Shown piece after piece: positions 1-9,961 of a stretch of DNA of 64,000 nucleotides. The position numbers and the translations under genes are program-made. The notes beneath the pieces were generated by a model. That model made no database searches and was not told the origin of the DNA. It saw only the letters and a list, made by a program, of their open reading frames with translations. Numbering within the stretch: position 1 is the stretch's first letter; every line of letters begins with the position of its first letter. Source of the DNA: Silene conica (Eukaryota > Streptophyta > Magnoliopsida > Caryophyllales > Caryophyllaceae); contig CM055318.2 of NCBI GenBank assembly GCA_029255685.2, positions 5,275,001-5,339,000 on the forward strand. The letters are read 5' to 3'.

Positions 1-200
1 GTCACAAAATACAAATAAATTGGTACAAAAGAATGGTCTCTCAATAATTTATTGAAAGACCGTCTCTCCTAAGTTTTAGTGATTAAAAATAAAATAAGTA
101 CTTATTATGGTAACACTAATGACAAAATAGTCACAAAATACAAATAAAAGCGTACAAAAAAATAATCTCTTAACAATTTATTAAAAAACCGTCTGTCAAT
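1..200. repeat. Dispersed repeat remnant, partly duplicated in tandem
   Basis: Two related units are visible: 'gtcacaaaatacaaataaa' occurs at 1 and again near 131, each followed by 'ggtctctcaataatttatt' or a decayed version. The same motifs recur at about 31268-31345 and 33900-33945. The segment 'ctcaataatttattgaaag' is nearly self-complementary, as in the arms of a small inverted-repeat transposon. It is non-coding. The family name is not recognised. Confidence 0.45.
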
Positions 201-203
201 TTC

Positions 204-380
204 TAATGAAAAATAGTAAGTATTGCTTGTGACGGGTTACCATTTGTGATGGATATTTTGTGAGATAAAATGGATACGGGTAGTGGGGAAAGGGGATCAC
301 ATGAATAGTGTCGGAGAGAGAAAAAATTGGTATTTTGTGAAAGGAAGCGATATAGCGCCGTCACAGATGAGAATTTGCAA
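204..380. mobile_element. MULE-like MITE (TTGTGACGG family)
   Basis: The left side carries 'gcttgtgacgggttacc' and the right side 'gccgtcacagatgagaatt', whose reverse complement begins aattctcatctgtgacgg; these form imperfect inverted repeats. The same family is seen at 29626-29799, 31528-31682 and 44218-44390, and the first two of those have clear 9-11 bp target duplications, typical of Mutator-like elements. This copy is diverged and its target duplication is not obvious. It lies just upstream of the promoter of the YTH gene. Confidence 0.5.
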
Positions 381-507
381 ATAAAAAAACAATAAAAAAA
401 GAAAGGTAGATCTAGAGATTTGAAGTAGGGACAAGTCTTGAAGTGGTAATATAATTGGACCAACAAAATCCAACGGATGAAAGAAAAGAACAACACGTAA
501 ACACAGA

Positions 508-516
508 AACCCTAAA
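508..516 (+). promoter_or_regulatory. telo-box (AAACCCTAA) upstream of the YTH gene
   Basis: The exact plant telo-box motif AAACCCTAA lies about 93 bp upstream of the TATA box. Telo-boxes are common in promoters of plant genes for translation and RNA handling. The match is short, so chance occurrence is possible. Confidence 0.4.
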
Positions 517-608
517 CCGTCAGATCAAAAATGTCAAGGGTTTTAATCAACACAACTCCGTGAACTCCCTCTCATATTCCCCATTCAAAGAACATCCCAC
601 CATCTTCA

Positions 609-616
609 TATATAAA
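609..616 (+). promoter_or_regulatory. TATA box of the YTH/ECT gene
   Basis: TATATAAA lies upstream of a pyrimidine-rich stretch (about 628-665) of the kind found at plant transcription starts. This predicts a start of transcription near 640. An ATG at 455 therefore lies upstream of the transcript and would not be translated. Confidence 0.6.
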
Positions 617-989
617 CCCAAACATCTTCTCATTTTTTCTCTCCTTTTCTTCCTTCTGCTCCTGACTACATCCTTATACACAAACCCACTCTTCTCTTTC
701 CCCAATCTTCTGGAAGGATTTTCTGTTTTTTTTTCACTTTAATCTCACTTTTCCCAGGTAATTTTTTAATTTTTTTAATTGGGTTTTGTTGATTTTGTAT
801 TTTTTTACTGTTATGAGTGTAGTTCAATTGGGTTTTATTGTTTTTATTGAATTGAATGTCGGTTGGTTCGATGCAGTTCTCGACGCAATTTTCATTTTCA
901 TTCCGTATGAGTTGTAGTTCAATTGGTTTTTTTTTTTTTTTTGGTGACTTGGTTTTTGTTATTAGTCAAAACCCATGATTTTTTCCTGC

Positions 990-1800
990 TAAAATCATTT
1001 GATGAATTCATCTAAGATACATTTTTTCCTGAAAGTTTCAATCTTTTCCAACTGGGTCCGAATCATTTGTTTACCTTTGATTAGAATACCCGTTCCTAAG
1101 AATTAAAAAAAATGAAGAATAATTGGAATGAATGAATTTGTAAATTTACATTTTTTCCTGGAAGTTTCAATCTTTTTCCAACTGGGTCCGAATCATTTGT
1201 TTACCTTTGATTAGAATACCCGTTCCCAATAATTAAAAAAAAATGAAGAAATGATGGAATGGATGAAATTATAAAGTTAAATTTTTCCTGAAAGTTTCAA
1301 TCTTTTTCCAACTGGGTCGGAATCATTTGTTTACCTTTGATTAGAATACCCGTTGCAAAGAATTAAAAGAAAGTGAAGAAATTAATGGAATGGATGAATT
1401 AATGATATTCTTTGCTAAAATTACTGATGAATGTATCAAAGTTTCAAATTTCCCCAATTCCCTGACCAAATCTCCGTCCTAGTCAATTGTTTACCTTTGC
1501 ATAGAATACCCTAGAAAATAATTGAAAAAATAGTAAATAAATGATTGGAACGGATGAATTACTGATTTTTATTGGTAAAATTACGTGACGAATTAATCAA
1601 AGTTTCAATCTTTCCCCAATTTCCTAACCAAATCTCCGTCCCCGTCAATTGTTTACCTTTGCATAGAATACCCTAGCGAAGAATTTTAAAAAAAAGTAAA
1701 TAAATGAATGGAACTGATGAATTATTGATTTTTATTGGTAAAATTACGTGACGAATTAATCAAAGTTTCAATCTTCCCCATTTTCGTAACCAAATTTTGG
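990..1800 (+). repeat. Tandem array, about 6 diverged units of 125-160 bp
   Basis: The motif 'gtttcaatctttttccaact' or a variant recurs near 1037, 1165, 1296, 1438, 1601 and 1765. In the first five units it is followed by 'ttgtttacctttg..tagaat' and an A-rich GAA/GGAATG spacer. The first three units resemble each other most (shared 'ctgggtccgaatcatttg'), and units four to six form a second subtype with 'aaattacgtgacgaattaat'. The array lies wholly in the first intron of the YTH gene. Confidence 0.8.
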
Positions 1801-2535
1801 TTGTTATACAACGACACGATTCGTGTATTATAACCAAGAGAGGTTGGATACTTTTTCAAGGTTGTGATGTGTGAGTATGTTTCAATGCGCTGTCATGTTC
1901 AAATTCCTTGGTGGTTAAGGACTTGTATTTGTTTTCGGATATTTTATTTCGTCATTTTATTATATAAGCATTTAATTTTAATTGGTATAGTATTCTAAGA
2001 TCTCCTATCACTGTCAAAAGAAAGAATCTTTCAATTTTTTTTTGGTTAGTGATGCAGAATCAATCTCTCTAGTATTGCCATTCCACTAACTTGTTGTTGG
2101 GATATTTTTGTTGTACAAGATATTTTCTCGGACTGCAGAGCGATGTTTTTGTGTTTTATATCGTTTTTTAGACGAGAAATATAAAGGTGTTTTGGACTAA
2201 TTTGCACCTCATTAATGAATATACTATGCTCATCTATGAGGTGTTATTGCTCCTTAGTATTCGAACTTTGTATTTATTATATAATTACGACTGTGGATCT
2301 TTCTAGAGAATAGGCGGGCGTACTAGAGATGATGATTTCTCATTTTGTTGGTCTTATTAATGCGACATCATCAGCTCCAGTAGCCTAGAACCCCGGGATC
2401 CGACAAATGATGGGTAAGAGAGTCGTACCTAACAGCCTTAGGCTGAATTAACACAAAGAGGTTGTTTTGTGACCCATTAGGAAGTTTTCATGGTGGTTTT
2501 TATCGAATGATAAAAAAAGTGCTGCTAATAGTGGA

Positions 2536-2665
2536 CTTAGGCCCTGTTCTTTTCGGCTGAAACGAGCTGAATTAAATAAATTGGAAAGAAAATATTTTTT
2601 TGGCCCTTTTTTGACACTCACTGACGTATTTTTAAAGGGTTATTGACGAAAAGAACGGAGGTGAA
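2536..2665 (+). mobile_element. Tourist-like MITE fragment with foreign interior
   Basis: The left end 'ggccctgttcttttcggctg' followed by aaacgagctgaatt matches the element at 4242-4463 almost exactly for about 45 bp. The interior then diverges, and only a decayed right arm ('gaaaagaacggagg') is present. It is probably a deleted or chimeric copy within intron 1 of the YTH gene. Confidence 0.55.
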
Positions 2666-3090
2666 GGTAGATAATGTTGAGGCCTAGGTCACTTGTACTT
2701 GGCGTAAGCTACACATAGAATATCATGTGATTAAAATTTGATATATGTCAATCGCTTTGGATTAAAATTTGACTGCTAATAACTAAAAGTGACTTGTTGA
2801 TGCATTTGTGTGATGTCTTTTGTCAACCCTGCATCCCTGATATCGCGTTAGATATTAATAGGACCTTCCAGAGTAAATTCGTCTCATGGCATTACATGTT
2901 CGCTTCCAGAGTAAATTTTATTTCTTCTTTATGTCATACCGATATGATGCATTTACTTCTTTCAATGTACGATATCTCTCGATTTTGCCGTTTGTATTCT
3001 ATATATAATTTGCGTCTTATTTCTTTTTTGATATTGTATTTCAGTGAACGGGATCAATCCCAGTTTGTTCCGAATTCAGCAGAACAGGCT

Positions 3091-6000
3091 ATGGTATATC
3101 TCTCGAGTCTCTCCCTCTTTTTTAAGTTCAAGAAAAGATTTACCACTTCCATCCTTCTTCCTTGATACAAAGCATTATCTGACTTCATTTGTGTAGGCTG
3201 CTCGTGAAAATGGATCTCATTTGGACTCCACATCTGCTGCTCAGTGTGCTACTCCCAGCATCAAGGGTCAGATAGGTCAAGAGTCGGTCGCAGCGCAAGA
3301 TGTTTATAATCCACATGCTAGTTATTACAGTTATTATTACCCAGGTTAGATATCTCTTGCAGTTTACTTTTCTTGTAGTCTTAATAGTTTCATCTAACAT
3401 AATTTACGTGACATTTCTTATCTTTTAACGGCCAATATGCTGTGTGTACGTCTACTTTGGTGGTTCTGCTAGCTTGTGTTTCTCGTGCTTCCAGAATGTT
3501 CCTTGACATTTCTTATCTTTTATTTCATAGGTTACAGTGCTTCATATAGCCAATCAGCTGACGGGAGAGATCCTCAGTCTATGGTATGCCTATCTGTTGT
3601 ATTCTACTTCTTCCCATATTTATCGATCTTTCGCACTTCCCTTTTGGGCCAATTGTTGTGTCTAATGACTAATATAGCTTTCTCTTATGGTGCAGGGAGC
3701 ACAAGCAGATCCAAATTCAGTAGCTTATTATTATTCTGGGTATAATCCGTATGCTGCTGGGGCCTTTGTTGGTGCTGATGGTTCTGTTAGCCAGCCATAT
3801 TATTCTTCATCTGGATACGTCCAAACCCCCGTCAGTTATGGGACGGAAGCTGTACCTTGTTATGCATGGGATTATAATTCTCTTGGAAATTCTTCGAATG
3901 GAGCAAATACTATCAATGGGGCTGTCCGATCTAGCCCCTCTACTCACGCAAGCAGACCAAATGGCACAAAGCAATCAAAAATATATGGCTCGGACCATAA
4001 TAATATGTCAGCCGTGTCATCAAATTCAAAATCACGACCGCTAGTTGCTTCTACAAATTATTCCCAGCCCAAGTTGAACAAGGTACATGTGAATGCCTTT
4101 TCTTTTTTTTTTGATCTCATTGCTTCATTCTGCTTCTAAATTGTTCGCTTTTTCAAAGTAGAAAATATTTTATGTGCGAAGTCTACCTTTTCTTTTTCGA
4201 GAGATGCTTATTCATCAACTAAACATTTTTCTAATGGCTAAGGCCCTGTTCTTTTCGGCTGAAACGAGCTGAATTGAATAAATTGGAATAGAGCTTAATT
4301 GAACTAAATTGAGTGAAACTAAGGTGGGTGAATTTAGTTGAATTAAAAGTTACTTTTGTGAAGAGATTAATTGAAAATAATTGATTGAACGTAAATAAAA
4401 CTTAACGGAATACAACCAACCAAAATTGAAAGGAGCTGAAATTAAGCCAGAAAGAACAAGGCCTAAGTTAGAGTTCCTAAGCCCGAGTGTGGTATATTTG
4501 TTTGTTTAAGAACCCAGAACGATGGAACATAGTTAAGGTTCACACTACTTCACCCACAACACAACCGCGTGATAGATTTTCGAAAGGACGTCATTGGTTA
4601 ATAGAAATTGTTTATATCGTGGTTGTCTTTCATGTGCACGAGTCCATCTAGTATATCTTTACCGTTTTTATGTTATTTTTATTTTTAAATTTTTTCCGAG
4701 GCTGAACTTGTGTTTTTTTGTATTTACTCAGACAGACTCATATTATCCACCATATGGGTATGCAAATGCATACCATCCGGCTGGTAATTACCAGCCATTA
4801 TCTTTCCAGAGAAACAATTTGTACGGAAATCATGGTGCGATGGGCTACAGGCCAAATGTCAGGACATGGAATAGTAACGATAAGTTGAGATCAAACAGAA
4901 AGAATGAGTTTGAAATGTCATCTGAACTTACGTGCGGCCCAAGAGGCCACAACCGTAGCCCTTCCGACTCTTCTGAAAAGGAAGCGAATGTTGTTCCGGT
5001 TGTTCAAAAAGAAAAATATAACTCCCCCGAGTTTCCGATCGAGTACGAATCTGCAAAATGCTATGTCATCAAATCATATAGTGAAGATGATGTCCACAAG
5101 TCCATTAAGTATGATGTATGGTCAAGTACCGCAAATGGGAATAAGAAGCTAGATGCCGCATTCCATGATGCTGAAGCTAAAGCCAAGGAAACGGGAAAGA
5201 AGTGCCCAGTTTTTCTTTTTTTCTCGGTAAGTGATAATGACACGCTCTCAAATGTGAATATCTGTGTAGATTTACGATTGTTTCTTGCAACTGACTATGC
5301 TTTTGGTTTTCGATCCAGGTTAACGGAAGTGGTCAGTTTGTCGGAGTGGCTGAGATGTTGGGGAAAGTGGATTTTAACAAGTCCAAAGATTTCTGGCAGC
5401 TTGACAAATGGAGTGGATATTTCCCCGTGAAATGGCATATCGTGAAAGATATCCCCAATACTCAGCTCAGGCACATTCTTCTTGAAAATAACGAGAATAG
5501 GCCTGTCACTTACACTCGGGATACTCAGGAGGTGACTAAACCTTCCTCTATCGTCTCTGCACTCTTTGTTTGTTTCGGTTTTCGCTAAATTTAATGCCTT
5601 GACTTAGACTATAGACGGACTTAGAAAATTTGTCATCCAAAACGGATTGTGGCGTAGTAATTTCGGGTATATGATGCCACCTTGGGTAGGTTCAGATCGG
5701 GTCATTTCGAATTCAGTTAGTTTTGCCAGATCTAGTTATATACAGTGTTATTGATATACTGTAAATGAAATGAAAACAATGAAAACAACACCGAATCGCT
5801 ACGCTGTCCTTATAGAACAATTCGTCCCGTATATCAGTGCCCGGGATGTACCGAATAGCTTTTATGTGTAATTTGTTTTCTATGTTCAAGAAGATTGATA
5901 TCCTTAATTTTTCTTTAAGGAAAACTGATCCATTTATCTATCATATGTATAGATAAATGAAAGGGAAAATGGAAGGGATTGAGACAGAATTCTGAAAAAG

Positions 6001-6744
6001 TTACAACCCTTCAAAATCAACCGTCAAAATCTGTTTATTCGGATAAATGCTTTGGCAACTATACTGCGAACTTGTAAACAATAGACTAGTGTACACTCCG
6101 TACTTCCCGAACTAGTTTTATTATTTATTAGTTCGCCCGTCTTTAAACCAAACCCAAAATACAGAAAAATGAACCGGTAATTAGACCTAAGTTACCAACA
6201 TACAGTACTCGTACTCTCCCGTATTTTCAATTATTGAGCCTGTTTTAACCGGAGTTTTTACGTACTTAGACCAACCGCTACACAATTATGAACTCTGCAT
6301 CTGTCATAGTTGTCTGCATCAGTGTGCTGATTTTTTATTTCTATGATCATGCAGATTGGCCTAAAGCAAGGATCGGAAATGCTGAAGATTTTCAAGAGTT
6401 ACGCATCAAAGACATCTCTTCTGGACGACTTTGACTTCTACGAAAATCGAGAAAAGGCACTTCGGCTGAGAAGAAGCAACAAATCTGGTGCCCATCAGGC
6501 CGATGCATTTGCAAACAAAGACCTGCCAGTAAGTCTACCGTTTATCTCGTCCAACGCTTCATTTTATATAATCTCGTAATTTTACATATTATGGAGAAAT
6601 TAATAGTTGAATTTGCAGAAACAGGTGGATATGGAAAGAAGCGAAGAGGAAGTAAGCAAGGCTCAAGCGAACTCAGTTTCGGCTCTTGTCAACCTTACCA
6701 ACAACTTATCCCTCAATACTGATGATCCGAAAGTAGCATTATAG
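3091..6744 (+). CDS. YTH-domain m6A reader, ECT family
   Basis: Cytoplasmic reader of N6-methyladenosine in mRNA. Exons: 3045-3093, 3197-3344, 3531-3583, 3696-4082, 4732-5226, 5319-5531, 6355-6528, 6619-6744; all introns are GT-AG and the frame stays open. Starting at the ATG at 3091, the last codon of the 3045 exon, gives 532 residues. Residues 1-300 are low-complexity, rich in Tyr, Ser, Asn, Gly and Pro, as is usual for ECT proteins. The YTH domain is about 303-440: [20 protein letters not shown], the cage tryptophan in YDVWSST, then FWQLDKW with the other two, [10 protein letters not shown], and [11 protein letters not shown] with DTQE. A Glu/Lys-rich tail follows. Sixteen further codons are open upstream in exon 3045-3093, so an upstream start exon is possible. 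The 3' UTR begins at 6745. Confidence 0.93.
4242..4463 (+). mobile_element. Tourist-like (PIF/Harbinger) MITE
   Basis: A 222-bp element with terminal inverted repeats GGCCCTGTTCTTTTCGGCT and, on the right, the complement of GGCCTTGTTCTTTCTGGCT, flanked by TAA on both sides (4239-4241 and 4464-4466). The TAA duplication and a GGCC-type end are diagnostic of PIF/Harbinger MITEs. It lies in the intron between the 3696-4082 and 4732-5226 exons of the YTH gene. Relatives occur at 2536, 8757, 13757 and 14160. Confidence 0.85.
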
Positions 6745-7417
6745 TCGGAGTAGAATACTCTCTCGTTGCATCGTTCTTTTTTCCTTTTCTTTTTGTTTCC
6801 CCGATTAGTTTTTGATATATTTTTCCCGTTTGCTTTTCAATAGTCGGTTTCACATTTTCAGGATCCTTTGGCTATTCAGGATGTTCTCATTGCTTATGAA
6901 AGACCTTTTTTTTTCTTTAACCCAAGATCTGTAATTGTCGGTATCTGAGTCGTTTTTGTTTTTGTCGAGTTTTTTGAAATTTTGTTTCTGCTCATGGCTT
7001 AGCTTATTATTCCAGCCGTCTGGAAAGTGAGAACGAAAAGCATGGAACGTTGGCAAAAATAGAAAGATTAAATACTTCCTGGAAATCTTCTTAAAAAAGT
7101 TTAAAGTTCCAACTCATCGGAATAATTAAAAGACAATATCGTGCACAAAGAACACCGTGATTTTTGGATATTGTGATACAACGGTCGTAAGTAACACCTA
7201 ACCAAATGTGTTTGACATCCCTTAACCATGAGGTCAGAGTTTGACCCTGCTCATGGGAATGGAGCAACACTTTGGCCAGCCGTTGTCGACGGTGGACACC
7301 CTGGACGTTTATATACAAATAATTTGTCGGATCCATTGACCAGTATGGACAGTTTAAAATTGTAACTAAAGAGAAAACACGACATTAAAACAAAGCAAGA
7401 CGGGCAAATGTCAGGTT
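6745..7417. other. Intergenic: YTH 3' UTR and a SINE-like remnant
   Basis: The 3' UTR of the YTH gene probably fills the first 250-300 bp (T-rich). At about 7170-7330 is a segment with 'catgaggtcagagtttgacc', which resembles a tRNA-type B box, followed by a GC-richer stretch, as in tRNA-derived SINEs. No target duplication was found, so this is only a possible SINE remnant. The segment also abuts the 3' end of the convergent cysteine-rich gene. Confidence 0.35.
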
Positions 7418-8322
7418 CTACAAATGGCCACCATACTTATCCCCATGCTTCACAGGTCGCGACCATTTCCCATCCATTACGTGCTCTCGAGGAGGCATAC
7501 CGAGCTCTTCCCAGCCACCTCGATTTCTATACCGTTCCTCATAACCTGGCGGAATTTGATCTTCATTCATTGGGTATCTACCATCATTGTTATAGTTATA
7601 TCCCATAGCGGGTACATTATCCAGACCGTCTTTCATTGGGTATCTACCGTCTTGCTGATATCCCACTGAGGGCATCTCCATTACAGGCTGTGCTCGAGGG
7701 GGTGAAGATGGCGGAGATGGAGCACTCCTGAAACATGACCTAAGACGCGAACAGAAACCCTTGCGTTTCGTTTTCTTGGAGCTTTTAGGCGAAGTTAAAT
7801 TTCTCACGTCGCGAAAACAACAGCAACAGAATGAACAGTCAGTTGGTGCAGTTCTGTTACGGTCTGGTCTGGTATTACTCGACACAGGCAAGAAACAGCA
7901 CAAAATAACATTCGTTTCGCCCTGCAACACATAAACAGCAAGCAGTCAAGGTCAGTATCGACGCCCTAGGCAAAATTGTAAAATAGGGTCCTTCTAATGG
8001 ACTTTCAGTCTCATTCTAATGGGCCCCTTCTAAACTTGGGCCCTTGTCATTTGCCAACCTAGACACTCATTAGGGCCGGCCCTAAAATTACGATACTCAG
8101 TACTGTCAGATAATGCTATCTCATTTTCCATTAAATTAACTCGAGATTAATGCAAATGTAAAGCTGAAGTTAAGAATAAGATAGCAAAGAAGACGTACGT
8201 ACCGTGCAACAACCGTCTAAACAACCACAATCGTCGCAATTACAGCCACAATCGTCACATTTGCAATCACAAATACAATCATCACACTTACAATCACAAC
8301 CACCACAATCTAAATCCGCCAT
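7418..8322 (-). CDS. Cysteine-rich protein with metal-binding-like N-terminus
   Basis: Two exons: 8203-8322 and 7418-7921 (GT-AG, phase 0), 207 residues. The first exon encodes 40 residues with 15 cysteines, in a repeating C-x-C-x(2)-C pattern dominated by Asp: CDCKCDDC, CDCKCDDC, CNCDDC, then GCC. Exon 2 adds CC and CSFCCCCF clusters, a basic patch (KSSKKTKRKGF, then CSRLRSCF), a Pro/Ser linker and two copies of a GY..(N)DGRYPM motif. There is no signal peptide or membrane span of usual length. The acidic Cys pattern suggests binding of divalent metal, as in metallothioneins, but this is inference; I do not recognise a named family. The long basic tail is unlike classic metallothioneins. The gene converges with the YTH gene. 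Confidence 0.75.
7955..8100. mobile_element. Possible hAT-type remnant in the Cys-rich gene intron
   Basis: A GC-richer patch in the 281-bp intron includes 'ttagggccggccctaa', a perfect palindrome, and 'ctaatgggcccc'. Ends with GGGCCGGCCC are typical of plant non-autonomous hAT elements. The opposite end (about 7960, 'gacgccctaggc') is only loosely similar, so the boundaries are uncertain. Confidence 0.3.
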
Positions 8323-9961
8323 TTTCTATAATACCAACTGCACAAGCAAAGATAATTGTTGAGATTTCGACGATTATATATAAGTAATATAACCATACAA
8401 TTTGAAGGGTTTCAAAATACGAGTCGAGTTTACTAACTAGCGAACGCCAAGGAGGACGTAGTTACGGTCCTCCTGGAGCGAAAGACACGAGAATTTTTCC
8501 TAAATTAGTTAGTCAAACGTATTTTATTAATAAGAAACCTATGCTTATGAATTTAATATGATTAAGAGGTTTAACAAATACCAGGAATTTATATTATTTA
8601 TATGTCATTAATATCAAGTTGATGATGATTTGAGTTAGGAAGGATATATTCTTGGCGTGGGGTGAAGGACTGCTTGATTCTATTCGTGTCTCAACACTCT
8701 CCACGCGTTTATACGATTGTTTTTGTCTTATGTATCTCATAAGTTAGGAGTTTAGGTTGTGTTCTTTTCGACCGATAAGAATTGAGGTGGCTGAAATGAA
8801 GAGGAAATTAATTAAACTGAAATGAATTTAATAAAATAAAATCAAGTTGGAGTAAGTTAATTTGTGAACAGATGAGATAATTAACTAACCTAACTGAAAT
8901 TCAACTAGAAAAAATAAGGTAATTACCTGTAAAGAAAGATAATTGAATGAAATTGATTGCTTGAATATTATTGATAACAAGTGGTGCTTATATAGCAATT
9001 ACAAAAGACAATAATTAGAAACATAATCTAACAAGAATATATATTTTAGAGATATAATTCACATAATATAGAAAATTTTAACTAATAGAATATCTAAAGA
9101 CTATATTGAGTTCTATAATTTATTGTGAAACCATCACAATATTTCCATATTGTCTTAATAGTATGACTAATAGAATATCTAAAGACTATATCAAGTTATG
9201 TTATTCTTGGCTCTTGGAAACTGTTTTTTTTTTTAGTGATACATGGTGGTTAGCAAGATATTGTTGCGTGTCCGAAGTATTAAACCTCTCGTAGTAAAAA
9301 AAAAAAATTGTCGTGGGCCTCGGAAACTTAACAAGGACATCCATTTGTTTACGTTTATGTTTTAGAATAGTGTTTGATTTTGTGAATTTTAAGCTTTTAT
9401 TTAAGGTAAGTGACGATGAGAACGGGTCTTATACCGTTGTACATATAATCGGTTTTATAATTTTGAGTTTTGTTATATTTTTTTAAACTTTTGTCGTCAA
9501 GTTAATGAATTTTGATGCAAAGTTTTGAAGCATTTTTATGTAACTATCAGTCTAGAACATTACAATATATGTAACTAAAAAAGAAGACATATAAGTTTAA
9601 TTTGATTATTCTAATAATGTGGAGTTTAAAAATTACCACGTAACTAAAAAAGAATACATATAAACTCGGGAGATATAATCTTTTTTTCCTAGTTCATTGT
9701 GCAATTAAGTGAAAATTGTACTCGGTAATAGTAATTAATTATTCTCTCAATATATATAATTAATCTCCAACCAAATCTATGCCTATATCTAACTAAACAT
9801 CATCACTAAAAACAAATAAACATTTATTTTCACAAATATAAATAAAGACTATAAACAAACTAAGTACATTTTCCATTATAAAAACTTCTAAACAAAAAAA
9901 ATTGACACGACCCAAACACCCGACAGGTTACAAACTTCCGTGTTTGCAACCGTGTCCTCCT
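8323..9961. other. Intergenic, with a decayed Tourist-like copy
   Basis: Upstream region of the cysteine-rich gene and downstream region of the receptor kinase. At 8757-8910 'ttgtgttcttttcgaccgat' and a GAAATGAA/TGAATT-rich interior look like a decayed relative of the 4242 element. A short direct repeat 'actaatagaatatctaaaga' occurs near 9080 and 9162. The remainder is AT-rich, and I see no gene in it. Confidence 0.4.

Larger units (their letters stand above)
640..3044 (+). other. 5' leader exon and first intron of the YTH gene
   Basis: The leader runs from about 640 to a donor at 757/758 (TTCCCAG|GTAATT). It is pyrimidine-rich and has no ATG in frame with the downstream coding exons. The next supported exon starts after a polypyrimidine tract and CAG at 3042-3044. 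The 2.3-kb intron holds a tandem array (990-1800) and a Tourist remnant (2536-2665). I could not exclude a further small exon inside it; if one exists it would have to supply an upstream start codon. Confidence 0.5.

Noticed and set aside
455-742. Open frame of 95 codons at the front of the YTH gene
   Set aside because: Its ATG lies upstream of the TATA box at 609 and the frame is low-complexity Phe/Leu; it is leader and promoter DNA.
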